Origin: Tsuneonella rigui
Lineage (GTDB): Bacteria > Pseudomonadota > Alphaproteobacteria > Sphingomonadales > Sphingomonadaceae
Assembly (NCBI RefSeq): GCF_003958625.1
Contig: NZ_RSEL01000027.1
Span: 1-47,979 of the forward strand
Direction: 5' to 3'
DNA: 47,979 nt
The notes under the pieces are model-generated. The model worked only from the letters and a program-made list of their open reading frames with translations. It made no database searches and was not told the origin of the DNA. This document shows positions 32,927 through 42,086 of the stretch, in pieces (position 1 is the stretch's first letter; every line of letters starts with the position of its first letter). The translations under genes and the position numbers were made by a program.

Positions 32927-33666
32927 CCCAGCTTTTCCGCCACCGCGTCGCTGACGGTGTAGTTGCCCCACACGGTCTGCACATCGTCGTCGTCTTCCAG
33001 CGCATCGACCAGCTTGAACAGCGTGGGCGCATCCCCTTCCGCCACGTCGACCGTCAGGTTCGGCTTCCACGCCAGCTTGACCGATTCCGGCTCGCCCAAG
33101 ACCTTCTGCAGGCCGCCCGCCACTTCGTGCAAGGACTCCATGTCGGTCCAGATGGTGTGGCCGTCATCGTCGCTTTCGACATCGTCCGCGCCCGCCTCGA
33201 TCGCGGCTTCGAGGACTTTCTCCTCGTCGCCCGCACTCGCCGGATACTCGATCAGGCCCTTGCGCTCGAACCCGTGGCTGACCGCGCCGCTCGCACCGAG
33301 ATTGCCGCCGTTCTTGGCAAACGCGGTGCGCACGTTGGTGGCGGTCCGGTTGCGGTTGTCGGTCAGCGCCTCGACGATCAGCGCGACGCCGCCGGGGCCG
33401 TAACCTTCGTAGCGCACTTCCTCGTAATCCTCGCCCCCGGCTGCCGCCGCCTTCTCGATGGCGCGGGCGATATTGTCCTTCGGCATCGACAGCGCCTTGG
33501 CGTTGTTGACCGCCAGCCGCAGGCGCGGATTCATGTCCGGATCGGGCGCCCCCATCTTGGCCGCGACGGTGATCTCGCGGGACAGCTTCGAGAACTGCGC
33601 CGAGCGCTTCTTGTCCTGCGCGCCCTTGCGGTGCATGATGTTTTTGAACTTGGAATGGCCTGCCAT
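32923..33666 (-). CDS. YebC/PmpR family protein
   Basis: A 247-residue protein with the invariant start [21 protein letters not shown], then [39 protein letters not shown] and the acidic third domain. YebC proteins were described as transcription regulators (PmpR) and more recently as translation factors easing ribosome stalls at proline runs. It heads the five-gene leftward run. A TTTTCGAAAA palindrome (33689-33698) lies just upstream. Full length and well conserved. Confidence 0.94.
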   Translation of the reverse strand: MAGHSKFKNIMHRKGAQDKKRSAQFSKLSREITVAAKMGAPDPDMNPRLRLAVNNAKALSMPKDNIARAIEKAAAAGGEDYEEVRYEGYGPGGVALIVEALTDNRNRTATNVRTAFAKNGGNLGASGAVSHGFERKGLIEYPASAGDEEKVLEAAIEAGADDVESDDDGHTIWTDMESLHEVAGGLQKVLGEPESVKLAWKPNLTVDVAEGDAPTLFKLVDALEDDDDVQTVWGNYTVSDAVAEKLG

Positions 33667-33716
33667 GGGTCCGTTCTGCTGACTGTGATTTTCGAAAACG
33701 GGGGCGCATTAGCCGC

Positions 33717-34439
33717 ATGAGCGGGCAACCGACAAGAGCGGGATGGATCGGGCGCGTGCCCGGCGAATGGCGCGCCTTCGCGGCGTTCCTGCGCAATCCA
33801 GTCCTGCCCGACCGGGCGCGGATCTCGCTGCTCGGCTCGGCGCGCGCGCTGCCGCCGCTGTTCGTGCTCGACATGCTGCTGATGGCGGTGGTGTTGGGTG
33901 GCATCGGTGTCGCCACCGCGCTGGGTCTCAAGCTGCCCGAGCACATGCTCAACGAGCTTCAGCTGAGCCCGGGACTGATCGCCTTCATCGTGATCGGCGC
34001 GCCGATTGCCGAGGAAGCGCTGTTCCGCGGTTGGCTGTCGGGCCGACCGGGCCACATCCTCGCCGTGGTCGCACTGCTGGTCGGCGGCGCGCTGCTGGTG
34101 ATTATACCGCATCCGATCGTGAAACTCGTCGGCGTCGCGGGCGGTTTGACTGCAATAGCGGCCCTCGTCATGCTCCGCGGCCGACCGGCGCTATCGTGGT
34201 TCCAGCGCCATTTCCGCTGGTTCTACTACGCGAGCGCGCTGCTGTTCGCGGCCATGCACCTGACCAATTTCGCCGCCGGCGGCATTTCGCCGACGTTCCT
34301 GCCGCTGGTGCTGCCGCAGCTCATGCTCGGGCTGGTGCTCGGCTACATCCGGGTGAACTACGGCCTGTTCACCGGCGCGGCGTTGCACATGCTGCACAAC
34401 GCCGCATTCGCCGGCCTGATGCTGCTCGGGGCGAGCTAG
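33717..34439 (+). CDS. CPBP family intramembrane glutamic endopeptidase
   Basis: A 240-residue protein with about seven membrane helices and all CPBP (Abi/Rce1-type) motifs: EEALFRG (Glu99, Glu100, Arg104), FAAMH (Phe177, His181) and HMLHN (His224, Asn228). These form the active site of Rce1-like prenyl proteases. In bacteria roles include bacteriocin self-immunity and membrane protein processing; none can be chosen here. It diverges from yebC by 50 bases and converges with the SDR gene. Confidence 0.92.
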   Translation: MSGQPTRAGWIGRVPGEWRAFAAFLRNPVLPDRARISLLGSARALPPLFVLDMLLMAVVLGGIGVATALGLKLPEHMLNELQLSPGLIAFIVIGAPIAEEALFRGWLSGRPGHILAVVALLVGGALLVIIPHPIVKLVGVAGGLTAIAALVMLRGRPALSWFQRHFRWFYYASALLFAAMHLTNFAAGGISPTFLPLVLPQLMLGLVLGYIRVNYGLFTGAALHMLHNAAFAGLMLLGAS

Positions 34440-34441
34440 TC

Positions 34442-35329
34442 CTACCCGTTGACGACGGTCCCGCCGTTGGGGTGCAGCACTTGTCCCGACATGTAGCTTG
34501 AATCCTCGCACGCGAGAAACAGGAACGCGGGCGCCACCTCGTTCGGCTGGCCGGGCCGGCCCATCGGGGTGTCCTCACCGAAGGTCTTCATCTTTTCCTT
34601 CGACGCGCCGCCGAACGGGTTGAGCGGGGTCCAGATCGGTCCCGGCGCCACGCCGTTCACGCGAATCCCGTCTGCGATCAGGTTCTCCGACAGCGAGCGG
34701 GTGAACGCGGTAATCGCGCCCTTGGTGCTCGAATAGTCGAGCAGCTCCTTCGAGCCCTGGTACATCGTGATCGAGGTGCAGTTGATGATCGACGCACCCT
34801 TTTTCAGGTGCGGCCGCGCCGCCTGGACAAGATAGAACATCGAGAAGATGTTGGTCTGGAACGTACGCTGGAGCTGCTCGACCGTGATGTCGGTGATGTC
34901 CTCGTCCGGGTGTTGCTCGCCCGCATTGTTGACCAGCACGTCGAGCCGGCCCCACTGGTGGATCGTCTTCTTGACCAGCTCCTTGCCGACCTCCGGATCA
35001 CCCAGGTCGCCGCGATGGAGCAGGGCTTCGCTGCCTTCGTCCTTGATCCGGTCGGCAGTGAACTTGGCGTCGTCGTCCTCTTCGAGATAGGCGATGGCGA
35101 CCTTGGCCCCTTCGCGCGCGAACAGGATGGCGGTCGCGCGGCCGATCCCGCTGTCGCCGCCGGTGACGATCGCGACCTTGCCCTTGAGCCGTCCGGAGCC
35201 GGGATAACGCGGCTCCCACTCGGGCTTGTCCTTCATCTGGCTTTCGTGGCCGGGCATCCGCGGCTCTTCGCCGGTTTCCTCGACGTGAGCCTTGTCGACG
35301 GTTTCGAGTTCCTGTGTGTCCTCAGTCAT
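34442..35329 (-). CDS. SDR family oxidoreductase (YhdG/glucose 1-dehydrogenase-like)
   Basis: A 295-residue classical-type short-chain dehydrogenase with a charged N-terminal extension (ETGEEPRMPGHESQMKDKPEWEPRYPGSGRLKGK), then the cofactor site VTGGDSGIGRATAI, LVNNAGEQHP, catalytic Ser in CTSITMYQG and Tyr/Lys in YSSTKGAI, and the C-terminal APGPIWTPL and YMSGQVLHPNGG. The extension with MPG and P-E-YPGS marks the general-stress-type SDR subgroup found in many bacteria. NAD(P) is the expected cofactor; the substrate is unknown. ATG at 35329 is chosen with AGGA 11 bases before it. Confidence 0.9.
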   Translation of the reverse strand: MTEDTQELETVDKAHVEETGEEPRMPGHESQMKDKPEWEPRYPGSGRLKGKVAIVTGGDSGIGRATAILFAREGAKVAIAYLEEDDDAKFTADRIKDEGSEALLHRGDLGDPEVGKELVKKTIHQWGRLDVLVNNAGEQHPDEDITDITVEQLQRTFQTNIFSMFYLVQAARPHLKKGASIINCTSITMYQGSKELLDYSSTKGAITAFTRSLSENLIADGIRVNGVAPGPIWTPLNPFGGASKEKMKTFGEDTPMGRPGQPNEVAPAFLFLACEDSSYMSGQVLHPNGGTVVNG

Positions 35330-35397
35330 GGGGATGAGTGTCCTTTCACCCATCCCAACCGACACTTTGCGGCGCCGTTCCGCCGCTTCGTCGCGCG

Positions 35398-35634
35398 TCA
35401 GCCCAGGCCGAGCGCGTTCTTGTAGACCTCGAGAATGGTTTCCATCTCGGCGCGGTCGTCGGGCTTCATCTTCCTGAGGCGCACCACCTGGCGCATGATC
35501 TTGGCGTCGTAGCCGACCGCCTTAGCCTCCGCGTAGACGTCGCGAATGTCGTCGGCGATGCCCTTCTTTTCTTCCTCGAGACGCTCGATGCGTTCGATCA
35601 GCAGGCGCAGGCGGTCGTCGGTGGCGTCGGCCAT
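35398..35634 (-). CDS. gapR: GapR family (DUF2312) nucleoid-associated DNA-binding protein
   Basis: A 78-residue, almost wholly helical protein: [70 protein letters not shown]. This is the full DUF2312 pattern of GapR, which clamps overtwisted DNA ahead of replication and transcription in Caulobacter and relatives. It sits between the SDR gene and a DUF1244 gene, all leftward. The family assignment is strong; equivalence to Caulobacter GapR is by similarity. Confidence 0.92.
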   Translation of the reverse strand: MADATDDRLRLLIERIERLEEEKKGIADDIRDVYAEAKAVGYDAKIMRQVVRLRKMKPDDRAEMETILEVYKNALGLG

Positions 35635-35718
35635 TTCAAGTGAGCTCCGGTGAGATGTGAGAATCGGTTGGCCGCTCGATAGCCAGCCCGCTGGAGCGTT
35701 TGAAGGCCGAGTGGAAAA

Positions 35719-36027
35719 CTATTCCGCCGCGTTGCGCTTGAGGCTCGCCTCCATGCGGGCGAGCTGCTCGGGCGTCGCCTCGGCCTGGTGCTTGGCCTTC
35801 CATTCCCCCGCCGGCATACCGTGGATGAGTTCGCGCGCTGCTGCCTTGTCGCCCGAATAGCCCGCCTCCCCGATCCAGTCGGCCAGGCAATTGCGACAGA
35901 AGCCCGCCAGCCCCATCAGGTCGATGTTCTGCGCGTCAGTGCGATGGCGCAGGTGGCGCACCAGCCGGCGGAAGGCGGCGGCGGCCTGGGCATCATCGAG
36001 TTGATCGAGGGGGTCGGTCGCGGTCAT
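35719..36027 (-). CDS. DUF1244 family protein
   Basis: A 102-residue helical protein with the DUF1244 core: AFRRLVRHLRHRTDAQNIDLMGLAGFCRNCLADWIGEAGYSGDKAAARELIHGMPAGEWKAKHQAEAT. The FCRNCL cysteine pair may bind metal or a cofactor. Found across alpha- and gammaproteobacteria with no known function. It is upstream of gapR by 84 bases and divergent from pyk, and could share the gapR transcript. Confidence 0.9.
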   Translation of the reverse strand: MTATDPLDQLDDAQAAAAFRRLVRHLRHRTDAQNIDLMGLAGFCRNCLADWIGEAGYSGDKAAARELIHGMPAGEWKAKHQAEATPEQLARMEASLKRNAAE

Positions 36028-36071
36028 ATCAATCCTTGTCTTGATCGGGCCTGCTGCCTAGGCGGCGCTCC

Positions 36072-37526
36072 ATGCAGACGCTCGAACCGCGCAAGCGCAA
36101 GGTCAAGGTCCTCGCGACGGTGGGTCCCGCCAGCCGTTCCCCCGAGATGCTCGCCAAGCTGCTGCGCGCAGGCGCCGACGCCTTCCGCGTCAACATGAGC
36201 CACGGCGAGCATGCCGACCACGCGGCGACCATCAAGGCGATTCGCGACCTGGAAAAGAGCACCGGCCGCCCGATCGCGATCCTCGCCGACCTGCAAGGTC
36301 CGAAGCTGCGGGTCGGCACCTTTAAGAACGGCCAGGCGGTGATCCGCCACTCAGGCCATTTCACGCTCGACCGCAATTCTGAGCCGGGCGACGAGACCCG
36401 CGTCGAACTGCCGCATCCCGAGCTGTTCGCGGTGCTCCACAAGGGCCAGCGTCTGCTGATCAACGACGGCAAGATCCGCCTGCGGGTGATCAAGACCGAG
36501 CCAGACAGCGTGCTGTGCTCGGCCGAGGTCGGCGGCGTGATCTCGGACCGCAAGGGTGTCAACGTGCCCGACGCCGAAGTGCCGATCCCCGCGCTGACCG
36601 ACAAGGACCGGCGCGACCTGGCCTTTGCGATCAGCCAGGGCGTCGACTGGATCGGCCTGTCGTTCGTCCAGCGGCCGGAGGACCTGGCCGAGGCGCGGCG
36701 GCTGATGGGCGGTCACGGCGCGCTGTGCGCCAAGATCGAGAAGCCCTCTGCTGTGCGCCGTTTGGAGGAGATTATCGAGCTGAGCGACGGGCTGATGGTC
36801 GCCCGAGGCGATCTTGGCGTAGAGCTCGACCCCGAAGAAGTGCCGCCGCTGCAGAAGCGTATCGTCAACTGCGCGCGCACCGCGGGCAAGCCGGTGATCG
36901 TCGCGACGCAAATGCTCGAATCGATGATCGAGAGCCCGACGCCGACCCGCGCCGAGGTCTCGGACGTCGCCAACGCGGTCTACGACGGTGCCGACGCGGT
37001 CATGCTGTCGGCCGAAACCGCCGCCGGCCAGTGGCCCGAAGAAGCGGTCGCGATCATGGACCGCATCGCCACCCAGGTCGAACGCGACGACGCCTACCTC
37101 GCACGGGTGCGCTTCCTCGACACCCCGCCCGATCGGACCACCGCCGACGCGCTCAGCCATGCGTGCATGACGATTGCCGACACCGTCACCATCAGCGGAA
37201 TCGTGGTATTCACCGGCTCTGGCAGCACCGCCCGCCGCGTGGCTCGCGAGCGGCCGAGCGTGCCGATGATCGTGTTAACGCCGTCGGTGCGCACGGCTCG
37301 GCGCACCGCCTTGCTATGGGGCGCGCACCCCGTCTCGACCAAGGACATCGGCAGCTTCGAAGAGATGATCGCCAAGGGCAAGCGAATGGCGCTGCGCCAC
37401 GGTTTCGGCGAGGCGGGCAGCAAGCTGATTGCGCTCGCCGGCGTGCCGTTCGGGACCCCGGGCAGCACCAACTTGCTGCACGTCGTCACGCTGAGCGGCG
37501 ACGAGTTGACCCGCCACCCGGGGTAA
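36072..37526 (+). CDS. pyk: Pyruvate kinase
   Basis: A 484-residue pyruvate kinase: KVLATVGPASRSPEML and FRVNMSHGEH at the start, DLQGPKLRVG, the Lys/Glu active site CAKIEKPSAVRRLEEIIELSDGLMVARGDLGVEL, TQMLESMIESPTPTRAEVSDVANAVYDGADAVMLSAETAAGQWP, and a C-terminal regulatory domain (~350-484). It makes pyruvate and ATP from phosphoenolpyruvate and ADP. It starts 44 bases from the divergent DUF1244 gene and ends two bases from the next, convergent, stop. Confidence 0.97.
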   Translation: MQTLEPRKRKVKVLATVGPASRSPEMLAKLLRAGADAFRVNMSHGEHADHAATIKAIRDLEKSTGRPIAILADLQGPKLRVGTFKNGQAVIRHSGHFTLDRNSEPGDETRVELPHPELFAVLHKGQRLLINDGKIRLRVIKTEPDSVLCSAEVGGVISDRKGVNVPDAEVPIPALTDKDRRDLAFAISQGVDWIGLSFVQRPEDLAEARRLMGGHGALCAKIEKPSAVRRLEEIIELSDGLMVARGDLGVELDPEEVPPLQKRIVNCARTAGKPVIVATQMLESMIESPTPTRAEVSDVANAVYDGADAVMLSAETAAGQWPEEAVAIMDRIATQVERDDAYLARVRFLDTPPDRTTADALSHACMTIADTVTISGIVVFTGSGSTARRVARERPSVPMIVLTPSVRTARRTALLWGAHPVSTKDIGSFEEMIAKGKRMALRHGFGEAGSKLIALAGVPFGTPGSTNLLHVVTLSGDELTRHPG

Positions 37527-37528
37527 GG

Positions 37529-37759
37529 TCAGGGGCTGACCGGCGCGTCGTCGTCGCTTAGCAACAAGACGCCCATGCCGATTGCGCCGATCAGCACGAT
37601 GATCAGCGCCCGCACCAGGTCGCTGCCGCCAAGTTCGGATTCGTCCGAGATGGGAGCGCTGGCGCGGGGCATCGGCGCAGCTTGCGCGGCCTGCGCGGCG
37701 ACCGGCAGCGCAGCCAACGACGTAGCCGCGGCAGCTAACGACAACTTACGGAAAGACAT
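37529..37759 (-). CDS. Small exported or membrane protein (76 aa), unknown
   Basis: It has a signal-like N-terminus (MSFRKLSLAAAATSLAALPVAAQAAQA), a short Pro/Ser/Glu-rich linker, and a C-terminal membrane helix (LVRALIIVLIGAIGMGVLLL) followed by DDDAP. GAGGA stands eight bases before the ATG at 37759. Proteins of this layout are common and unassigned in sphingomonads. The leftward ATG at 37801 is not favoured. Confidence 0.7.
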   Translation of the reverse strand: MSFRKLSLAAAATSLAALPVAAQAAQAAPMPRASAPISDESELGGSDLVRALIIVLIGAIGMGVLLLSDDDAPVSP

Positions 37760-37868
37760 CGCAAATTCCTCTTGTTCCGGGTCTGGAAGGAGTGGGACCA
37801 ACCCCCTTCCCGCGTGCCCGTTCCGAGATCGATGAAAGATGCGGCGGCCCGTTGGCTGGCCGCGATAG

Positions 37869-37886
37869 AGCCCCCAGGTCGGGGCT
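37869..37886 (-). terminator. Hairpin at the gltX stop codon, possible terminator
   Basis: On the minus strand AGCCCC (37886-37881) and GGGGCT (37874-37869) form a six-pair stem around a six-base loop, beginning at the gltX stop. No T-run follows, so intrinsic termination is uncertain. Confidence 0.3.
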
Positions 37887-39214
37887 TAGCCTTGGCGGTA
37901 GAAGTCGAGCCGCTCGCGCGCGCGCCGTTCACCGATCAGGGGCAACAAGGCGTGCATGTCAGGGCCATGATCGCGGCCCGTCAGCGCTTGGCGCAGCGGC
38001 ATGAACAGCGCCCTGCCCTTGCGCCCGGTTGCGTCCTTGAGGGCTGAGGTCAGTGCGCCCCACGGATCCTCGCCCCAGCTGAGCAGATCGGCTGCCTGCG
38101 CGAGAAAGGCGCGATCCTCTTCTCCGAACTCGGGCGCAACGATCGGTCCGGTGATGACCCGCCACCAATCGGCCGCGTCGGCGACCCGTTCCAGGTTCGG
38201 ACGCACCGCGAGCCATGCGCGCTCGTTCATACCGGCGGGCAGGCGATCTGCGACTTCGCTATACGACAGCTGGTGCACGATCGCGTGGTTCAAGCGCTCC
38301 AGCTCGGCCTCGTCGAACCGCGCCGGCGCGCGGCCGAAGGTGGCGAGATCGAAGCTCTCGATCAGCCGCGCGCGGTCCATGATTGGCTCGACCGGCTGCG
38401 AAGTGCCGAGCCGGGCGAGCAACGCGACGATCGTCTGCGGTTCGATTCCACGCTCGCGGAAGGCATCGCACCCGAGCGAGCCCAGCCGCTTCGACAGCTT
38501 GCCCTCGTTGCCGACCAGCAACGCTTCGTGCGCGAAGCGCGGCGGATTGGCGCCGAGCGCGGTGAACATCTGGAGCTGAGCGGCGGTGTTGCTGACGTGG
38601 TCCTCGCCGCGCAGCACGTCGGTCACACCCATCTCCACGTCGTCGATCGCGCTCGGGAGCATGTAGAGCCACGATCCATCGGCACGGCGGACGACCGGGT
38701 CGGACAGTTGTGCGGCCTCGAAGTGCTGGCGTCCGCGGATGCCGTCGACCCACTCGACCGGCTCCGCATGGTCGAGCTTGAACCGCCAATGCGGCGCGAC
38801 GCCATCGGCCGCGAAACGCGCGTGATCCGCCTCGGTGAGCGCGAGCGCGGCACGGTCGTAGATCGGCGGCAAGCCGCGTCCCAGCAGCACCTTGCGCTTG
38901 AGGTCGAGCTCCTGCGCGGTTTCGTAGCAGCGATAGACCCTGCCTGCCTCGCGCAATCGTTCGAACGCCGTTTCGTAGATCGCGAGCCGCGCCGACTGAC
39001 GCTCCTCGCCGTCCCATTCGAGGCCGAGCCAGGTCAGGTCCGCGCGGATTCCGTCGACGTATTCCTCCGCGCTGCGGACGGCATCGGTATCGTCGATCCG
39101 CAGCAGGAACCGTCCGCTCGCGCTCCTCGCCAGCAGCCAGTTGTGCAGCGCCGTGCGGATATTGCCGACGTGCAGGTTGCCGGTGGGAGAGGGGGCAAAA
39201 CGGGTAACGGTCAT
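37886..39214 (-). CDS. gltX: Glutamate-tRNA ligase (short, GltX2-like)
   Basis: A 442-residue class I aminoacyl-tRNA synthetase: VTRFAPSPTGNLHVGNIRTALHNWLLAR at the start carries the HIGH-equivalent HVGN (15-18), then LLRIDDTD, and KLSKR (239-243) as the KMSKS loop, with the C-terminal anticodon-binding helical domain. It charges tRNA-Glu. Alphaproteobacteria commonly carry two GluRS forms, and the length and Asp-rich RIDDTDAVRSAEEY suggest the second, possibly non-discriminating, form; this is inference. The ATG at 39214 overlaps the metW stop, placing gltX at the end of the metX-metW run. Confidence 0.94.
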   Translation of the reverse strand: MTVTRFAPSPTGNLHVGNIRTALHNWLLARSASGRFLLRIDDTDAVRSAEEYVDGIRADLTWLGLEWDGEERQSARLAIYETAFERLREAGRVYRCYETAQELDLKRKVLLGRGLPPIYDRAALALTEADHARFAADGVAPHWRFKLDHAEPVEWVDGIRGRQHFEAAQLSDPVVRRADGSWLYMLPSAIDDVEMGVTDVLRGEDHVSNTAAQLQMFTALGANPPRFAHEALLVGNEGKLSKRLGSLGCDAFRERGIEPQTIVALLARLGTSQPVEPIMDRARLIESFDLATFGRAPARFDEAELERLNHAIVHQLSYSEVADRLPAGMNERAWLAVRPNLERVADAADWWRVITGPIVAPEFGEEDRAFLAQAADLLSWGEDPWGALTSALKDATGRKGRALFMPLRQALTGRDHGPDMHALLPLIGERRARERLDFYRQG

Positions 39215-39801
39215 CGGGAAAGCTCGAACAGCGCGTACTCGGCGCGCAGGTTGGCAAAGGCGGGCGACAATGCGCGCTCGCCGGAGAAGTACCACGCGCG
39301 TTCGCAGCGCACGCCCTTGGCCGCGATCAGTTCGCGGAAATCGGCGACGGTGACGTGGTGGATGTTCTCGGTCTCGTACCAGCTCACCGGCAGATGGCGC
39401 GTCACCGGCATCCGCCCGCGCAGGGTCAGCGCCGCGCGGGTGCGCCAGTGGGCGAAGTTGGGAAACGACACGAACGCCTGCCGGCCGACCCGCAGCAGTT
39501 CGTCGAGCATGCGGTCGGGTCGCGCCGCGGTCTGCAGGGTCTGCGACAGGATCGCGTAGTCGAACGCCTTGTCGGGATAGTCGGCGAGGTCGCGGTCGGC
39601 ATCGCCTTGCACCACGCTAAGGCCCCGGGCGACGCAGCGCTCGACGAGCACGGGGTCGACTTCCATCCCGCGCGCATCGCACCCGCGCTCGCCCTGCAAC
39701 TCGGCCATCAGCGCGCCGTCGCCGCAGCCGATGTCGAGCACGCGCGCACCGGTGCGCACGTTGCGCGCGATCACCGCCAGATCAGGCCGCAGCGCGCTCA
39801 C
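39211..39801 (-). CDS. metW: Methionine biosynthesis protein MetW
   Basis: A 196-residue SAM-fold protein: [15 protein letters not shown] motif [91 protein letters not shown] and [16 protein letters not shown], the full MetW pattern. MetW partners MetX in homoserine acylation. It overlaps metX upstream and gltX downstream by four bases each. Confidence 0.95.
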   Translation of the reverse strand: MSALRPDLAVIARNVRTGARVLDIGCGDGALMAELQGERGCDARGMEVDPVLVERCVARGLSVVQGDADRDLADYPDKAFDYAILSQTLQTAARPDRMLDELLRVGRQAFVSFPNFAHWRTRAALTLRGRMPVTRHLPVSWYETENIHHVTVADFRELIAAKGVRCERAWYFSGERALSPAFANLRAEYALFELSR

Positions 39802-40895
39802 TCGATGAACCCTTTCACAACCCGGTCGAGCGCGGCGTGCTCGAGCAGGAAGCTGTCATGCCCGTGCGGCGCGGAGAGCTCGACGAAGCTCACCGCCGCG
39901 CCTGCCGCGTTGAGCGCGTGAACGACGTGGCGGCTCTCCGCGGTGGGATAGAGCCAATCGCTGTCGAAACTGACTAGGCAGAAGCGGGCCGTGGCTCCGG
40001 CGAAGGCATCCGCCAACCGGCCGCCATGCTCTTCGGCAATGTCGAAGTAGTCCATCGCGCGGGTGATGTAGAGGTAGCTGTTGGCGTCGAAGCGCTGGGT
40101 AAAGCCGCTCCCTTGGTAGCGCAGGTAGCTCTCGACCTGGAAATCCGCATCGAAGCCGAACGACTTGGCCTCCCGATCCTGCAGGTTGCGACCGAACTTC
40201 TCGGTCAGGCCGTTCTCCGACAGGTACGTGATGTGCGCCGCCATCCGCGCGACCGACAGCCCTTTGTCTGGCGCGCGGCCCGATCCGTAGTAGTCGCCGC
40301 TTTGCCACTCGGGATCGGCCATGACCGCCTGGCGGCCGACCTCGTGAAAGGCGATGTTCTGCGCCGAGTGGCGCGCGGTGGTCGCGATCGCCAGCACCCG
40401 CGCGGCGCGGTCAGGGAAGTTGGCGGCAAGGCTCAGCGCCTGCATCCCGCCCATCGATCCGCCGACCACAGCATGCAGCCGCTCGATCCCGAGCCCATCG
40501 AGCAAGGCGATCTCGGCGCGCACCATGTCGCGGATGGTGATGACCGGGAAGCGCATCGCCCACGGCTGGCCGTCGGGCGCGGGGCTGGCGGGGCCGGTCG
40601 AGCCCATGCAGCCGCCGATCACATTGGCGCAGATGACATGGAAGCGGTCGGTATCGATCGGCTTACCGGGGCCGACCATTCGCTCCCACCAGCCCGGCTT
40701 GCCGGTCAGCGGATGCGCGCTCGCGACATACTGGTCGCCGGTCAGCGCGTGACAAACGAGGATCGCGTTATCGCGCTTCTCCGAGAGTTGGCCATACGTC
40801 TCGTATGCCACCGTGACGCCCTCAAGCGCGCTGCCGTTGTCGAGCGGCAGCGGGGCGGGGAGCGCATAGCTCTGGGTGGCAGTCGTGGGAGCCAT
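39798..40895 (-). CDS. metX: Homoserine O-acyltransferase MetX
   Basis: A 365-residue alpha/beta hydrolase-fold acyltransferase: [47 protein letters not shown], nucleophile Ser147 in VVGGSMGG, Asp313 in SDWLYP and His346 in PHGHDSF complete the triad. It activates homoserine for methionine synthesis, with acetyl-CoA or succinyl-CoA; which one cannot be told from the sequence. The ATG at 40895 is chosen; the frame remains open far upstream into hisC, which is a base-composition effect. It is the first gene of metX-metW-gltX. Confidence 0.95.
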   Translation of the reverse strand: MAPTTATQSYALPAPLPLDNGSALEGVTVAYETYGQLSEKRDNAILVCHALTGDQYVASAHPLTGKPGWWERMVGPGKPIDTDRFHVICANVIGGCMGSTGPASPAPDGQPWAMRFPVITIRDMVRAEIALLDGLGIERLHAVVGGSMGGMQALSLAANFPDRAARVLAIATTARHSAQNIAFHEVGRQAVMADPEWQSGDYYGSGRAPDKGLSVARMAAHITYLSENGLTEKFGRNLQDREAKSFGFDADFQVESYLRYQGSGFTQRFDANSYLYITRAMDYFDIAEEHGGRLADAFAGATARFCLVSFDSDWLYPTAESRHVVHALNAAGAAVSFVELSAPHGHDSFLLEHAALDRVVKGFIE

Positions 40896-40985
40896 TGCCG
40901 GGCCGCTAAATAGGAAGAGCCGCCATTGGGCAACCTCTCGCATTTCTTTGATGCAAGCGCGGCGGCGCTGCCATAAGCGCCGCGC
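40896..40985. promoter_or_regulatory. Divergent promoter region metX/hisC
   Basis: This 90-bp gap must hold the promoters and leaders of both operons. On the metX strand a hairpin GCAT-loop-ATGC (40954-40940) and nearby GGCGGC/GCCGCC complementarity could fold the leader. I did not recognise a known SAM riboswitch. Confidence 0.4.
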
Positions 40986-42086
40986 ATGGCCGACCGTCCC
41001 ACTCCGAAGCCCTGGATCGCGCGCATCCATGCCTACACGCCGGGCAAGGCGAGCAGCGACGGCGGTCGTCCGCTGTTCAAGCTGTCGGCGAACGAGAACC
41101 CGCTCGGCACCTCGCCTGCGGCACTGGCGGCGATGGCCTCGGCGGCGCCGGCGAGCCGCTACCCCGATCCCGGTAGCACCGCGCTGCGCGAGGCGCTCGG
41201 CGCCAAGCACGAGATCGATCCGGCGCGCATCGTCTGCGGGACGGGCTCGGACGAGCTGCTCAACCTCGCAGTGCAGGCATTCGCGGGGCCGGGCGACGAG
41301 GTGCTGTTTCCGCGCTACAGCTTCGCGGTGTACGACATCGCCGCGCGGCGCTGCGGCGCGGAACCGATCGAGGCCGCGGACGCCGAATACGGCTGCGACG
41401 TCGACGCCCTGCTCGCCGCGGTCACCGAGCGGACGCGGGTGGTGATGCTCGCCAATCCCAACAATCCGACCGGCACCTTCTTGACCGCGAGCGAGGTGGC
41501 GCGGCTGCACGCAGGGCTGCCGGCGAACGTGCTGTTCGTGCTCGATCAGGCCTACGCCGAGTATCTTGATCCCGCTGACGACGACCAGGGCCTGGCCTTG
41601 GCCGAGCGGCACGCCAACGTGCTCGTGACGCGGACCTTCTCGAAAATTCATGGCCTCGCCGGGGAGCGGATCGGCTGGGCGACCGGGGCGCCCGATCTGA
41701 TCGGCGAACTCAACCGCATCCGTGGTCCATTCAACGTGACCAATCACGGTCAGGCGGCGGCGCTCGCCGCACTGGGCGATGATGAGTGGGTCGAGCGCAG
41801 CCGGGCCAAGAATGCCGCCGAGCGCGCCCGCTTCGTCGTCGCGCTGGAGACGCTCGGCAATCACGGGATCCGCCCGGTGCCAAGCCAGGGCAATTTCGTA
41901 CTCGTGCTATTCGAAGGCGCACTGTCCGCAGAAGCGGCGATGGCGGCGATCAGCGACGCGGGCTACGCGGTGCGGCACCTGCCGAGCCAGGGTCTGGGCC
42001 ACGCCTTGCGCATCACCATCGGCACGCGCGCGGACATGGACGCGGTCGCCGACGCGATCGCCCGAGCGGCGCGGAGCGCGGCATGA
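40986..42086 (+). CDS. hisC: Histidinol-phosphate aminotransferase
   Basis: A 366-residue fold-type I aminotransferase: [15 protein letters not shown] at the start, [35 protein letters not shown] and PLP-binding Lys220 in [15 protein letters not shown], ending in [16 protein letters not shown]. In alphaproteobacteria HisC often serves aromatic amino acids also, and here it overlaps the cyclohexadienyl dehydrogenase gene by ATGA, as in the hisH-tyrC pair of Zymomonas. I infer roles in histidine and in tyrosine/phenylalanine synthesis. Confidence 0.95.
   Translation: MADRPTPKPWIARIHAYTPGKASSDGGRPLFKLSANENPLGTSPAALAAMASAAPASRYPDPGSTALREALGAKHEIDPARIVCGTGSDELLNLAVQAFAGPGDEVLFPRYSFAVYDIAARRCGAEPIEAADAEYGCDVDALLAAVTERTRVVMLANPNNPTGTFLTASEVARLHAGLPANVLFVLDQAYAEYLDPADDDQGLALAERHANVLVTRTFSKIHGLAGERIGWATGAPDLIGELNRIRGPFNVTNHGQAAALAALGDDEWVERSRAKNAAERARFVVALETLGNHGIRPVPSQGNFVLVLFEGALSAEAAMAAISDAGYAVRHLPSQGLGHALRITIGTRADMDAVADAIARAARSAA

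Noticed and set aside
40896-40985. SAM-II riboswitch before metX
   Set aside because: Hairpins are present, but the conserved SAM-II core could not be recognised.
40896-41864. Upstream extension of metX into the hisC gene
   Set aside because: The extra sequence is low-complexity Arg/Ala/Gly and antisense to hisC; the ATG at 40895 matches the family start.
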